Assembly (NCBI GenBank): GCA_018969185.1
Contig: JAGWYT010000015.1
Location: forward strand, 1 to 37,574
Reading direction: 5' to 3'
Length of the DNA: 37,574 nucleotides
DNA from: Rickettsiales bacterium
GTDB lineage: Bacteria; Pseudomonadota; Alphaproteobacteria; Rickettsiales; UBA1997
Shown: positions 1-9,223 of the stretch, piece after piece
Numbering within the stretch: position 1 is the first letter of the stretch
Layout of the letters: each line of letters begins with the position of its first letter
Position numbers and translations under genes: made by a program
Notes under the pieces: model-generated
Database searches by the model: none
What the model saw: the letters and a program-made list of their open reading frames with translations, nothing else
What the model was told of the DNA's origin: nothing

Positions 1-90
1 TTCTTTTTTCTTCTAGGTTTTACAGATTTTCTTACTTCTAACTTCTCATTAAATTCTTTTGTGATACTCTGGGGATAGTTTTGAAAGCAC
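1..90. repeat. Island-end direct repeat, copy 1
   Basis: The first 41 bases are identical to 34336-34376, and weaker similarity continues to about 90 (matching to about 34425), including a GGGGATA-type box in place of GGGGGTAA. In both places the repeat lies just beyond the 3' end of a leftward type I RM operon. I infer that it marks the same kind of island end, now present twice. The repeat could extend left of the window. Confidence 0.75.
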
Positions 91-106
91 TTATAAACAA
101 TAAAAA

Positions 107-2446
107 TTAGCTCCTGACTTCAGCTTCAGAATAAAGAATTCTCTGAAAGTCAAAAAAGGTTGAGCGAATTTGTTCGACATCACCAAGCTCTTTTTGAGCA
201 TCGAAAACAGAATGATATTTCAAATCTAATATTGGTCCAAGTCTGTCTTCAAAAAGCTCTTCACTTCCTTGTTCAACATATTTCTGCAATACAAAATCCA
301 AGAACTCTTGCTGCTTTTCACTTAAGCCAGCAAAGATTTTCGGCCTTGTGTTTCGAACTCTAAGCTCCCTTGAAATTGGCTCTTTAGCAAAAGAAACATA
401 AGCCAAAACATCAAATAAGTCGCTCTTCTCAGCATTTACAATTTTTTGTAAATTTTCTAACTGATCTAAAGTAAATCCAAGTTCAGCAATTCTGTCTAAA
501 AACCCTTTTCTGGTTTGTGGATTCGACCAAATTTTTCTAAGCTCATCTTCGTTTTTGAAAAAATCTGGCAAAGCACCAAACATATTATGCAAAAACTCTT
601 CCGTAGAAATTGGTTTGCCATCCGCGCCCCAAAATGAAGTTTGAATCATGTGTTGAATTTGGCGTTCTTTGCCATCTCTTAACTTAATTTTTATCTTCTT
701 TTTTGGTTCAAAATCTTCGTCTTTTTCTTGCTTTTCTTTTGGCTCTTTTTGCTCTTTGGGTTTTTTGTCTTTTTCATCAACAGCAGTCGTAACATCAATT
801 GGTTCGCCATCCCAATCTGGATCTAAGAACAATTTGTAAGCATCAACAAAATCTAAAATCGTAAAATATTCTTTCCCGTCAAAAAGCCTAGTTCCGCGCC
901 CAACAATTTGTTTGAACTCAATCATCGATTTCACAGGGCGCATCAAAACAATGTTGCGCACATTTCTGGCATCAACACCAGTCGAAAGCTTTTGCGAAGT
1001 GGTTAAAATTGTTGGAATGGTTTTTTCGTTATTTTGAAATTCGCGCAAATATTGTTCACCAATTGCACCATCATTTGCAGTTACACGAACGCAATAATTT
1101 GGATCAGAACTTTTTGAAAATTGATTAATTAAATCTCGAACAGCCGCTGCGTGATTTTGATTAGCACAAAAGACAATCGTTTTTTCATTTTGCCCAATTT
1201 CATCTAGAAATATTTCCACTCTTTTTGCTTCGCGCTCTTTGATTTCAATAATGCGGTTAAAATCACCTTCTTCATATCTTCTGCCTTCTTCAACTTCTCC
1301 TTCAATCACCTCATCATCAGAAGTATAAACATAATCATCTAAAGTGGTGTTAATGCGCTTCACTTTAAACGGTGTTAAAAAGCCGTCATTAATTCCATCT
1401 TTAAGGGAATAAACATAAACTGGCTCACCAAAATAACGGTAAGTATCAACATTGTCTTTACGCTTTGGTGTTGCAGTTAAACCAAGTTGAACAGCCGATG
1501 AAAAATATTCTAAAATATCGCGCCAACTTGATTCGTCATTTGCACCACCCCGATGGCATTCATCAACAATAATAAAATCAAAAAAATCTTGTGGATATTC
1601 ACCAAAATAAGGTGCGGGTTTTCCCATCGAATCTTTACCACTCATGAAAGTTTGAAAGATGGTAAAAAAGATATTTCCATTAGTTTGCACAGCGCCACTT
1701 TTGCGAATTTCCTCTGGCTTAATCCTCACCAAAACATCTTCTTTAAAAGCCGAGAAGCTATTAAACGCCTGATTCGCCAAAATATTACGATCAGCCAGAA
1801 ACAAAATGCGCGGTCTTCTTGATCCATCTCGTTTCAAGTTCCAGCGGCTTTGGAAAAGTTTCCAAGCAATTTGAAAAGCGATGAATGTTTTTCCTGTTCC
1901 AGTTGCAAGCGTTAACAAAATGCGCTGCTTTTCTTTGGCAACTGCATCTAAAGTTTTATTAACCGCAATTTCTTGGTAATAGCGAACATCTTTTGAGCCA
2001 CCGATATTTTCGAAAGGAATTTCGGCAAACTTATTTCGCCATGCATTGTGATCCAAGAAAGTTTGATTCCACAATTCATCGGGAGTTGGAAAGTTTTCAA
2101 CATTTCCTTCAGCTCCACTTTTCATCGAAATTTGATAAATCTCGCGACCATTGCTGGCGTAAGTGTAATCAATATTTAACTTCTGCGCATAAATTTTCGC
2201 CTGCGCCACACCTTCACCAACTTCTAAATTTTCTGCCTTGGCTTCAATCACCGCAATTTTCTGATTTTTATAAACCAGCACATAATCAGCAATTTCACCC
2301 TTAGCTCTAACTTGCCCAACCTGAATTCGCCCTTGCGTAATGTGATGCTCGCGCAAAATTTTCGACCCTTCAACAACTCCCCAACCAGCGGATGCTAGAA
2401 GTGGATCAATCAATTCTGCTCTAGTTTCTGCCTCGTTTCTTGCCAT
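107..2446 (-). CDS. hsdR: Type I restriction enzyme R subunit (HsdR)
   Basis: This is the motor and nuclease subunit of a type I RM complex: it translocates DNA in an ATP-dependent way and cuts unmodified DNA. Numbered from the GTG at 2452, a PD-(D/E)XK nuclease signature lies near the N-terminus (D56, then E70-A-K72), followed by Walker A ATGTGKT (183-189), DECH (297-300) and TATPKR. The later helicase motifs include the QIVGRGTRL segment. A lysine/glutamate-rich low-complexity linker precedes the C-terminal EcoEI-type domain. About 780 residues is normal for this subfamily. A GTG at 2452 overlaps the hsdS stop, but GGAGAG lies 8 nt before the ATG at 2446, so I chose that ATG. It is the last gene of the operon and looks intact. 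Confidence 0.93.
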   Translation of the reverse strand: MARNEAETRAELIDPLLASAGWGVVEGSKILREHHITQGRIQVGQVRAKGEIADYVLVYKNQKIAVIEAKAENLEVGEGVAQAKIYAQKLNIDYTYASNGREIYQISMKSGAEGNVENFPTPDELWNQTFLDHNAWRNKFAEIPFENIGGSKDVRYYQEIAVNKTLDAVAKEKQRILLTLATGTGKTFIAFQIAWKLFQSRWNLKRDGSRRPRILFLADRNILANQAFNSFSAFKEDVLVRIKPEEIRKSGAVQTNGNIFFTIFQTFMSGKDSMGKPAPYFGEYPQDFFDFIIVDECHRGGANDESSWRDILEYFSSAVQLGLTATPKRKDNVDTYRYFGEPVYVYSLKDGINDGFLTPFKVKRINTTLDDYVYTSDDEVIEGEVEEGRRYEEGDFNRIIEIKEREAKRVEIFLDEIGQNEKTIVFCANQNHAAAVRDLINQFSKSSDPNYCVRVTANDGAIGEQYLREFQNNEKTIPTILTTSQKLSTGVDARNVRNIVLMRPVKSMIEFKQIVGRGTRLFDGKEYFTILDFVDAYKLFLDPDWDGEPIDVTTAVDEKDKKPKEQKEPKEKQEKDEDFEPKKKIKIKLRDGKERQIQHMIQTSFWGADGKPISTEEFLHNMFGALPDFFKNEDELRKIWSNPQTRKGFLDRIAELGFTLDQLENLQKIVNAEKSDLFDVLAYVSFAKEPISRELRVRNTRPKIFAGLSEKQQEFLDFVLQKYVEQGSEELFEDRLGPILDLKYHSVFDAQKELGDVEQIRSTFFDFQRILYSEAEVRS

Positions 2447-2448
2447 AA

Positions 2449-3582
2449 TCACAACTCTCCATTAAATGCTTTTTTCAAGATCGATTTTTTGAGTTCTTCG
2501 AGGTGTGTTAGTTTTTGTTTATAAATTTCTTCAAGTTTTTTGGTTTCGGCGGATAGAGCGTCGAGTTTGGCGACGATTGAGTTTTGTTCTGACAGTAATG
2601 GAATTGGGAAAAACTCATTTTCAAATGATTTTATATTCAAATTATCTTGCGCACTTCCTTTTCCCTTTTTCTGAAGCTTAGATCTGAATGATTTTAATAG
2701 GTATTCTATAAAATCGACATTCGCCATTTTTGGATTAGCAATTAAACCAATTACACTATCTGGAAAACATGCTTCAAAATCTAAAATTCCAGTTTCTGCG
2801 ATATTTGCGGCAATCGTTATACAAATTGTTCCTCTTGGCCATAATTTACTTTGAGAAAGTCCAGCTTCGTTGTATGTTTGAGTGTAATCCGTAATATAAT
2901 GATCTGAATTTCTTATATCTCCTGTTTGTATAAATGGATATATACCACCGAAAAGTTTTGGATCATTTCTTGGTCTGTGCTTCGATTTTCCTCTGCCAAA
3001 TTCCAAAGAAATTTGGCTTAAGGTTTTCTTTTCCCATTTTTTAGCACCATCTTCAAAAACACTCTGCAAATAAGACTCAAAAACCTCACGAGCATTTTTC
3101 AAATTCTTCTCGGCCGTCTCCTTCGCATTCGCAACACTATCAAAAACCTCATCCAAAATCTTCACAATCCTCTTCTGCTCATCAATTGACTCTGGAAATG
3201 ATATTATGAGAGGAGCTAGAGTAGTTCTCGTTATTTGAGGTTGTGCTGAGCCAGTTATAGTTTTTGATATTTCAGAACCATCTCTAAAAAAGTATGTTAA
3301 AAAATCTCTATCAATTATTTCATCTATTGGCCTTACAACCATTGCATTACCATTGATCCAAGATTTAGGTTCCGAAATATTTACTGATCCACAAGTTGCA
3401 CCACGACATGTTATTAAAAGCTGCAATTCTTCATGGTTAAATTTATCATATCTCCCAATCACTCCATTAGCTCCATAAACTAAATATTTCCCATCTGATT
3501 TTAGCTCTTTCGTTGAAATAGTTTTGGGTTGGTAAATATCACATACATCACCAAGTTTTTTTGTTTGCCATTTATTTTCCAT
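2449..3582 (-). CDS. hsdS: Type I RM specificity subunit (HsdS)
   Basis: This subunit sets the DNA target of the type I methylase and nuclease. It has the usual build of two target-recognition domains (TRDs), about 1-130 and 185-330, each followed by a helical spacer (about 130-180 and the C-terminus) that docks HsdM. At 377 residues it is close to family length. TRD2 carries HRPRNDPK (202-209), YPFIQTGD, ITIAANI (255-261) and ACFPDS (271-276). These same blocks occur in TRD1 of the second HsdS in this window (35238-36554). The start overlaps the end of the abi-alpha gene by 11 bp and the stop nearly touches hsdR, so translation is probably coupled. Confidence 0.92.
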   Translation of the reverse strand: MENKWQTKKLGDVCDIYQPKTISTKELKSDGKYLVYGANGVIGRYDKFNHEELQLLITCRGATCGSVNISEPKSWINGNAMVVRPIDEIIDRDFLTYFFRDGSEISKTITGSAQPQITRTTLAPLIISFPESIDEQKRIVKILDEVFDSVANAKETAEKNLKNAREVFESYLQSVFEDGAKKWEKKTLSQISLEFGRGKSKHRPRNDPKLFGGIYPFIQTGDIRNSDHYITDYTQTYNEAGLSQSKLWPRGTICITIAANIAETGILDFEACFPDSVIGLIANPKMANVDFIEYLLKSFRSKLQKKGKGSAQDNLNIKSFENEFFPIPLLSEQNSIVAKLDALSAETKKLEEIYKQKLTHLEELKKSILKKAFNGEL

Positions 3583-4420
3583 TTTTTCCCTCTTGGCATA
3601 GATCTAGCAAGCTTTTACATAAATCAGTCAAATCTATTCTTCCTTCATTAGTATTTATTTTTTGATCCTGTTCCAAAGATATTTCGGATAACTTTTTGTG
3701 ATTTTTTAGCTGTTTGTAAATCGGCTTAATAGCAAGTGTCTCGCTAGAAGGTTTATTTATAAGTCCCAAAGAAATAAGATTGTCTATATAAGGAGCGATA
3801 TTTTCATCACTATCCAAAGAAATTTTTTCTGATAAATTATTAAAGTTTTTTATCAGCGTCAAATATCCATTTTTCTGCTTAATCCTAACATCAATAATAG
3901 GAATAGTGCCTCGCATCTCTAAAAATCGAGCATTGTTTTCAATTCCATATTCAGCTTTCTCTTCATCACTCCAACCAGAAATATCAATTTTATTTTCTTC
4001 AGAATTTATATATTCCAAAATCCTTAACTCATCTGCTGTAACTCGATTTAATATCTCAATATAAGACAACATCACCCTATTTTTTTTATCTTTTTGAGAA
4101 GCAGAAGCTAGTATTTCAGAGTAATAATCTGACACTTTTTGATCTTCTACATACCTTAACTTTTCAAGCACTGGTACTGCAATTCTAGGATCTGGTTCAA
4201 CTAAATTATCTTCCGCTACCCCATCAAGTCGATCTAAACATTTGTTAATATTTTTCTCAAAAATGGATGCAACTCTTCCAACTGGGCTAACTAAAAGTGA
4301 TGCACATTGCGCTAAAGAATTACCTATAATACGAACTGAAGGCTGTAGAGAGTCTTTATAAATGTCGGTAACATTTGCCTTAACTATTTCTTTTGCTGCA
4401 TATGCTGTATCTATATTCAT
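3572..4420 (-). CDS. Abi-alpha (DUF4393) family protein
   Basis: This 282-residue protein resembles the abortive-infection alpha family (Pfam Abi_alpha/DUF4393). The recognisable core is about 76-137: a PDPRIAVPVLEKL segment, then YYSEILASAS, then SYIEILNRVTADELRILEYI. That spacing is typical of the family. No catalytic motif or membrane segment is visible, and the molecular activity of the family is poorly known. It sits between a rhuM/fic gene and hsdS inside the type I RM operon and overlaps hsdS by 11 bp, so it is probably co-expressed with the RM enzyme. I infer an anti-phage or backup suicide role. Family assignment is fairly firm, function is not. Confidence 0.72.
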   Translation of the reverse strand: MNIDTAYAAKEIVKANVTDIYKDSLQPSVRIIGNSLAQCASLLVSPVGRVASIFEKNINKCLDRLDGVAEDNLVEPDPRIAVPVLEKLRYVEDQKVSDYYSEILASASQKDKKNRVMLSYIEILNRVTADELRILEYINSEENKIDISGWSDEEKAEYGIENNARFLEMRGTIPIIDVRIKQKNGYLTLIKNFNNLSEKISLDSDENIAPYIDNLISLGLINKPSSETLAIKPIYKQLKNHKKLSEISLEQDQKINTNEGRIDLTDLCKSLLDLCQEGKNGK

Positions 4421-4479
4421 TTTACTCCTGTGATTTTTATAATTTTCTTAATCATAAATAACCTCGCAATCTAAGTTTC

Positions 4480-4743
4480 TTAATCATCTTCACTTTCACC
4501 TTCCAACATCTTCTTCACCTCGCGGTCAAAATCACTTTCAAAAAGTCGATCTTGAACTATGCGATATTTTTCAAACTCACTTTCAGCAGGAGCCTTGGCT
4601 ATTTCAGCCGTTACTTTTCCAGAATCTTGCAAATTAGCAGTTATTCTAAAATTTCGAATAACTGAACTTCCTTCTAATTTGCTGAAAGTTAGATATTTGG
4701 CTGCAGAAGGATCTTTTTTGTGTACAGACTTTTTATTTTTCAT
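4480..4743 (-). CDS. Small hypothetical protein downstream of rhuM/fic
   Basis: I recognise no family in this 87-residue protein. It is basic at the N-terminus (MKNKKSVHKKD) and very acidic at the C-terminus (EGESEDD), with a FRITANLQDSGKVTAEIA stretch that could form two strands. The ATG at 4743 gives an 11-bp overlap with the end of rhuM/fic. An upstream GTG/ATG pair at 4779/4776 would add 12 residues, and AAGAAG precedes it closely, so the start is uncertain. Its place directly after a Fic/Doc-type gene suggests an antitoxin or partner, but Fic antitoxins usually carry a recognisable inhibitory helix and I see none. That role is only a guess. Confidence 0.6.
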   Translation of the reverse strand: MKNKKSVHKKDPSAAKYLTFSKLEGSSVIRNFRITANLQDSGKVTAEIAKAPAESEFEKYRIVQDRLFESDFDREVKKMLEGESEDD

Positions 4744-5761
4744 TTTTTCTACGGGTTTTGTTGATGGGTTTTTCATCACTTCTTAAAAGCATCAAAACTA
4801 AGCCAATCATTTTATCTTTTTCTTTGGGGTTTGATTCGGCGATTAAGATTGTTAAGCTGGCGAGTGTTTGTGGACTGATTCTGTCTAAAAATTGCAATCC
4901 GGATTTTCTTAAAAACCAGATGAAAGCAAAAGCTCCTGATCTTTTATTGCCGTCGTTGAAAGGATGATTTTTGACGATGAAATAAAGCAAATTGGCGGCT
5001 TTTTCTTCCAAACTTTGATAAACATCTTGCCCGAAAGCACTTTGAAAAACATTGCCCAAAATTCCTTCTAAAGCTCCTTGGTTTTTTTCGGTGGCAAAAA
5101 TTGTGGATGCCTCTTTTTTGGCTATCAACTCGGCTTTAAGTTTTGCAATGTCTTGGATCAATTCTTTGGCGCTGATGGAAATTGATTTTTTGGTGCCTTG
5201 GCTCGGAAATTCGCCTTTGTCAAAACTATCAAGCGAAAACCAAGTGTAAGAAAATGATTTGATTAAATCTAAAACATCGCCGGCTTTTAGGTTTTTAGAG
5301 TCTTGGCTAAGAGTTTTGATGTCTTCAATCGCCTTGAGAAATTTTTGGTGATTTTGGGCGATTACTTTTTTGTTAATGGTAAATCCGTCAGTAATGTGTT
5401 TTTTTAAGGTTTTTGTTGCCCATTTTCTAAACTCGACCGCTAAAGATGACTTGGTGCGATAACCAACTGCCAGAATAATATCAAGATTGTAATGTTCTAA
5501 ATTCTTAGTTTGAGTTTTTCCTTTAATAGCACCATGCGAAGTGGTATGTGCAAAATTTGCACGCACCACTTTTTCATCCAGTTCTTTGTCTGAAAAAATA
5601 TTCTTAATATGCTTTGAAACCACAGACCTATCAACACCAAAAATTTGTGCTATTTGCATTTTGCTTGCCCAAATAGTTTCTGTTTTGGTATTGCTTCTTA
5701 ACTCAATTGCACCGTCTTTGGTTTGATAAATTAAGGGTTTATTTTCATTTTGGTTTTTCAT
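4733..5761 (-). CDS. RhuM family / Fic-Doc fusion protein
   Basis: The N-terminal part (about 1-125) is a RhuM-type domain with a putative helix-turn-helix (WASKMQIAQIFGVDRSVVSKHI) and the family segment NLDIILAVGYRTKSS. The C-terminal part (about 200-330) is a Fic/Doc domain with HPFNDGNKRSG at 266-276. Fic proteins transfer AMP or other nucleotides to target proteins, while Doc phosphorylates EF-Tu. The GNKR version here is intermediate between the classical Fic GNGR and the Doc ANKR forms, so the exact chemistry cannot be told. It is the second gene of the type I RM operon, 18 bp after hsdM. Such RhuM-Fic proteins are often found with RM genes, which suggests a defence or toxin role. Confidence 0.87.
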   Translation of the reverse strand: MKNQNENKPLIYQTKDGAIELRSNTKTETIWASKMQIAQIFGVDRSVVSKHIKNIFSDKELDEKVVRANFAHTTSHGAIKGKTQTKNLEHYNLDIILAVGYRTKSSLAVEFRKWATKTLKKHITDGFTINKKVIAQNHQKFLKAIEDIKTLSQDSKNLKAGDVLDLIKSFSYTWFSLDSFDKGEFPSQGTKKSISISAKELIQDIAKLKAELIAKKEASTIFATEKNQGALEGILGNVFQSAFGQDVYQSLEEKAANLLYFIVKNHPFNDGNKRSGAFAFIWFLRKSGLQFLDRISPQTLASLTILIAESNPKEKDKMIGLVLMLLRSDEKPINKTRRKNEK

Positions 5762-5779
5762 TTTTTTGGTGATTTGGGT

Positions 5780-7237
5780 TTAAAAAAGTTGGCGGATTTT
5801 TTCTAAGACTTTGGCGCTTTCAAAATCTAAGTTTTTGATTTCTTGCAAGATTTCTTCTGGGCTTCTTAGTTCTGTGTTATCGGTTTTGTTTGGGTTTTTT
5901 ACTGAGAGATCAAAAGTTTTTTGATCGATGTCTTTTACATCAAGAACCCAAGAATTTTCGGAAGTGCCTTGGGTTTTTTGTAGGCTCAAGAACTCTGCCA
6001 AATCGCTTTCATTTAGCGGGTTAGTTTTGCCAAGATTTCGTGTTAGATTGAGTTGATAAAACCAAACTTGTTTGGTTGAGGTGGTTTTATCAAAAAACAA
6101 AACAACTGTTTTAACACCAGCTCCTGTGAAGGTTCCACCCGGTAAATCTAAAACTGTGTGAAGGTTACAACTGCTTAAAAGTTCTTTACGGAGTGAGGTA
6201 GAAGCGTTGTCGGTGTTAGATAAAAAAGTGTTTTTAATAACAACAGCAGCTTTGCCACCAGCTTTTAAACTTTTGATGAAATGCTGCAAAAATAAAAAGG
6301 CGGTTTCACCAGTTCTGATATCAAAGTTTTCTTGAACCTCTTTGCGTTCTTTTCCACCAAATGGCGGGTTGGCTAAAATAATTTCATAGCGATCTTTTTC
6401 TTGAATGTCGGCGATATTTTCAGCTAAAGTGTTGGTGTGAATGATATTTGGCGCTTCAATGCCATGCAGAATCATATTCATAATTCCGATGATGTAGGCG
6501 AGTGATTTTTTTTCTTTTCCGTAGAAAGTGCTTTTTTGCAAAATTTCATTTTGCTTGGTTGAACGATTAGGATTTTGTTCTTTTAAATATTCAAAGGCCT
6601 CAACCAAGAAGCCTGCTGAACCAACAGCGCCATCGTAAATTTTATCACCAATTTTTGGTGCAACAACTTTGACAATCGATTTAATGAGTGGGCGCGGTGT
6701 GTAATATTCGCCGCCATTTCTGCCCGCGTTGCCCATGTTTTTGATTTTGCCTTCGTAAAGATGCGACAATTCAAATTTTTCTGACGCGGTGCGAAAGCTC
6801 ATTTTATCAACAATATTCAACACTTCGCGCAAGTTATAGCCGCTTTGAATGCGGTTTTTTAATTCACCAAAAATTTCACCAATTTTATATTCAATTGTGT
6901 CGGGGCTTGGGGCGTTGGTTTTAAACTTTTTAAGGTAAGGAAAAAGTTCGCGATCAACAAATTCAATTAAGTCATCGCCAGATTTGGCTTTGTGGTGATC
7001 TAACTTTCCATCAGTATTTTTTGGAGCCGCCCAATTGCTCCAGCGATATTTTCCATCAAGCAAGTTTTTGTAAGTTTTGCCGCTTAGCTTGTATTCGATT
7101 TCTTTGTTTTGTTCAAAATCTTCGAGATATTTTAAGAACAAAATCCACGAACTTTGCTCAACATAATCAAGCTCGCTTCCGCATCCTGCGTCTTTGTGAA
7201 GAATGTCGTCTATATTTTTAAAGGATTGTTCAAACAT
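5780..7237 (-). CDS. hsdM: Type I RM modification subunit (HsdM)
   Basis: This is an N6-adenine methyltransferase and the core of the type I RM complex. The N-terminal helical domain (about 1-150, HsdM_N-like) is followed by GGEYYTPRPLI (from 175), the SAM-binding motif DGAVGSAGF (202-210, a variant of DPACGTGGF) and the catalytic NPPFGG (290-295). At 485 residues it is full length. It is the first gene of the leftward operon hsdM, rhuM/fic, small gene, abi-alpha, hsdS, hsdR. A possible -10 box (TATAAT on the minus strand, 7305-7310) lies about 70 bp upstream, but no good -35 matches it. Confidence 0.93.
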   Translation of the reverse strand: MFEQSFKNIDDILHKDAGCGSELDYVEQSSWILFLKYLEDFEQNKEIEYKLSGKTYKNLLDGKYRWSNWAAPKNTDGKLDHHKAKSGDDLIEFVDRELFPYLKKFKTNAPSPDTIEYKIGEIFGELKNRIQSGYNLREVLNIVDKMSFRTASEKFELSHLYEGKIKNMGNAGRNGGEYYTPRPLIKSIVKVVAPKIGDKIYDGAVGSAGFLVEAFEYLKEQNPNRSTKQNEILQKSTFYGKEKKSLAYIIGIMNMILHGIEAPNIIHTNTLAENIADIQEKDRYEIILANPPFGGKERKEVQENFDIRTGETAFLFLQHFIKSLKAGGKAAVVIKNTFLSNTDNASTSLRKELLSSCNLHTVLDLPGGTFTGAGVKTVVLFFDKTTSTKQVWFYQLNLTRNLGKTNPLNESDLAEFLSLQKTQGTSENSWVLDVKDIDQKTFDLSVKNPNKTDNTELRSPEEILQEIKNLDFESAKVLEKIRQLF

Positions 7238-7389
7238 CGATTCTAAAAGTCTGTTAAGGTGATTTCGTTTAAGAAATTTACTATATTTACATGCTATTAC
7301 TGATATTATAAAAATTCAACAAAATCAGCGATTCATCTAGAGCTTTCTAGCGGCAATAATTTTTTTGGATCAAATGTTAGATAAAGTCT

Positions 7390-8112
7390 TTATTCATCAG
7401 CTTCTAATATTTTTTTTGTAATTAATTTATACTTTTCCAACTCAGTTTCCAAATCCTTAATCTTACTTTCAACCACCTCAAACTTAAATTCAAATTCTGC
7501 ACATTTGCTTTTAAGTTGGTCTAAAAAATTTTGGGCTAATTTTGTTTTTGCAGCAATTGCCTTAATAAGAAATTTTGCAAATTCTTCTTGGTAATAATTT
7601 GAGTCTTGCTCTTCCAAATCTTCTGAATTTTTGTTGTTATTGGCTTTATCAATAAATTTCTTAATGAAGTCATCACTGAAAGATAAAAAACACATTTTGT
7701 TGGTTTGCTCTAACAATTCTTTAAAAACTTTTTTTATATGTTTTTTGTCAGAAGCAATTTTGTTTTTTTGTAAATCTTTTGAAGTTTCAGAAAATAAATA
7801 ATCAATAAAGCATTTATCATTTTGTGATGAATTATAAAACCTTAGATAAGTGGTTAAATATTCCGCTCGTAAAATTTCTTTTTCAACTTGTGCAATGGTT
7901 AAAAGGCAATAAAGAGAATTATGCTGCAAATTGTTGAACAAATCTATATCAACATTGCTTTTAAAGCTGTTTGATAAGCTTTCCATTTCGGCATCGCTAA
8001 ATTTACTTTTATTGTAAATTGACATATTTAGAAGCTCGTCAAAGAAAATAATGGCTCGGTCTTTGCCGTCTGCTTTGTTGATAATGCTGTAAATATCAAA
8101 ATTGGTGGTCAT
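7390..8112 (-). CDS. Hypothetical coiled-coil protein, island module
   Basis: I do not recognise this 240-residue protein. It is mostly helical by appearance, lysine- and glutamate-rich, with a C-terminal coiled coil (about 195-237, repeated FKFEVVESKIKDLETELEKY pattern). It has no signal peptide or membrane segment. The start overlaps the stop of the preceding 68-residue gene by 4 bp (ATGA), so the two are translationally coupled. It is the last gene of the leftward series that begins with the AlpA-like gene at 11055, and 152 bp separate it from hsdM. It probably belongs to island maintenance or replication; this rests on context only. Confidence 0.75.
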   Translation of the reverse strand: MTTNFDIYSIINKADGKDRAIIFFDELLNMSIYNKSKFSDAEMESLSNSFKSNVDIDLFNNLQHNSLYCLLTIAQVEKEILRAEYLTTYLRFYNSSQNDKCFIDYLFSETSKDLQKNKIASDKKHIKKVFKELLEQTNKMCFLSFSDDFIKKFIDKANNNKNSEDLEEQDSNYYQEEFAKFLIKAIAAKTKLAQNFLDQLKSKCAEFEFKFEVVESKIKDLETELEKYKLITKKILEADE

Positions 8113-8315
8113 TTGGTTTTTTTGTTATTGGTTAATAAATTATTTAAATATTTCACCTGCTCTTTAAGTTCACTTAATTCAATTGTTTTGATGATTGAGG
8201 TTAGCAATTCACTTTCGCATTTGGCTTGCTCTTTGCTGATTGCACCAAGACGAAATCGACGATAAACATCGAAAAGAAGTTCTTTGGTTTTTCTTAATTC
8301 ACTCTGTTCTGACAT
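8109..8315 (-). CDS. Small helical hypothetical protein
   Basis: This is a 68-residue, probably all-helical protein with two charged amphipathic helices (ELRKTKELLFDVYRRFR and LSELKEQVKYLNNLL). No family is recognised. The evidence that it is real is its position: 61 bp after the HTH gene and a 4-bp overlap with the next gene in the same leftward series. It could be an accessory or adaptor for the DUF3987 protein, without direct support. Confidence 0.62.
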   Translation of the reverse strand: MSEQSELRKTKELLFDVYRRFRLGAISKEQAKCESELLTSIIKTIELSELKEQVKYLNNLLTNNKKTK

Positions 8316-8376
8316 TGTTTTGACTGTTAAATTGCTGCCTAGTTTTGGTTAAAATTTGTAAGGTTTTATAAGGTTT

Positions 8377-8775
8377 TTACCAAATCATTTGCCTGTTGGT
8401 TTTTTGCCTATTTATTTCGCTTTCGCTAATAATATTTGGTTCAACAAATTCTTCTTTTAGTTGGTTGCCAATTTTCAACTTAAGATCAATTAACTTATCA
8501 TCAGAAAGCATGCTTAAATCTCGCTTCTCAAGCTCTTTGTTAACTTTTGAAAGCAGCAGAGATAATTCCTTAACACGATGTTCTTTTGTCACAAAACATT
8601 CATCAAAAAGTGCTTCCAATTCAATTGCTTTGGCATTAGCAATTTCTTCTTGTAAATCCCAATTCCAATTTGAAAGAGTTTGACGGCACTTACCAATTTG
8701 TTTGGCAATTTTTTCTAAGGAATATCCTTTGGCACGAAGGGTTATAAATTGTTGTTTTAGGTCTGTATTTGTCAT
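8377..8775 (-). CDS. Small HTH protein of the island module
   Basis: The N-terminal 45 residues form a helix-turn-helix of the resolvase/terminase-small-subunit kind (LRAKGYSLEKIAKQIGKCRQTLSNW). A long charged helical region follows (to about 115), with an ELSLLLSKVNKEL segment. I know of similar short HTH proteins beside DUF3987-type genes in integrated elements, but cannot name the family. It starts one base after the preceding stop, in a tight operon with the 148-residue gene and DUF3987. A role in DNA binding at the origin or as a regulator is plausible. Confidence 0.72.
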   Translation of the reverse strand: MTNTDLKQQFITLRAKGYSLEKIAKQIGKCRQTLSNWNWDLQEEIANAKAIELEALFDECFVTKEHRVKELSLLLSKVNKELEKRDLSMLSDDKLIDLKLKIGNQLKEEFVEPNIISESEINRQKTNRQMIW

Positions 8776-8776
8776 T

Positions 8777-9223
8777 TTAGTTTAATTTTAGTTTATTAAT
8801 GAAACTGGTAACTGTGGTGCAATTAATGTCTAACTTCTTATCTGTTGCATAAAGAATCTTAATTTCTTTTAAAGCTTCTAACTCTGCTAAGTCTTTATTT
8901 GTAGTAATTGGCAAAGAATCAAATTGAATAATTGCTGCTCGTTCTTCGTAAAGATATTGGTATTTATCTATATCATCTTGTGTAAAGTCTGACATTCTTG
9001 TCATTCTTGACAAAGTGGCTTTTTGTCTACTTTCATCGCTAATTAGGCTTTTGACATTCTCTGACATTTTATAAGCTTTTCTATAATCTCTTTTACCAAG
9101 AAAATCTTTTACTGCGTCAACAATGTCAAAATTATCACTGCCTTGCGAAGCATTGCTAAATCTAACTTTGTCAAGAAAGTCTAGAATGTCTGATGATTGA
9201 GAAATACAAAGATTATTTTTCAT
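8777..9223 (-). CDS. Hypothetical protein following DUF3987 gene
   Basis: This protein of 148 residues has no recognised family. It is polar and mixed helical, with a SRMTRMSDFTQDDIDKYQYLYEERAAI segment that looks like two helices. It overlaps the end of the DUF3987 gene by 11 bp and ends one base before the HTH gene, so it is clearly part of the same leftward transcript. It may be an accessory factor for replication or excision of the island; there is no motif to support a specific function. Confidence 0.7.
   Translation of the reverse strand: MKNNLCISQSSDILDFLDKVRFSNASQGSDNFDIVDAVKDFLGKRDYRKAYKMSENVKSLISDESRQKATLSRMTRMSDFTQDDIDKYQYLYEERAAIIQFDSLPITTNKDLAELEALKEIKILYATDKKLDINCTTVTSFINKLKLN

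Noticed and set aside
1553-2304. Plus-strand open frames inside hsdR
   Set aside because: They are antisense to conserved helicase motifs of HsdR and show no family features.
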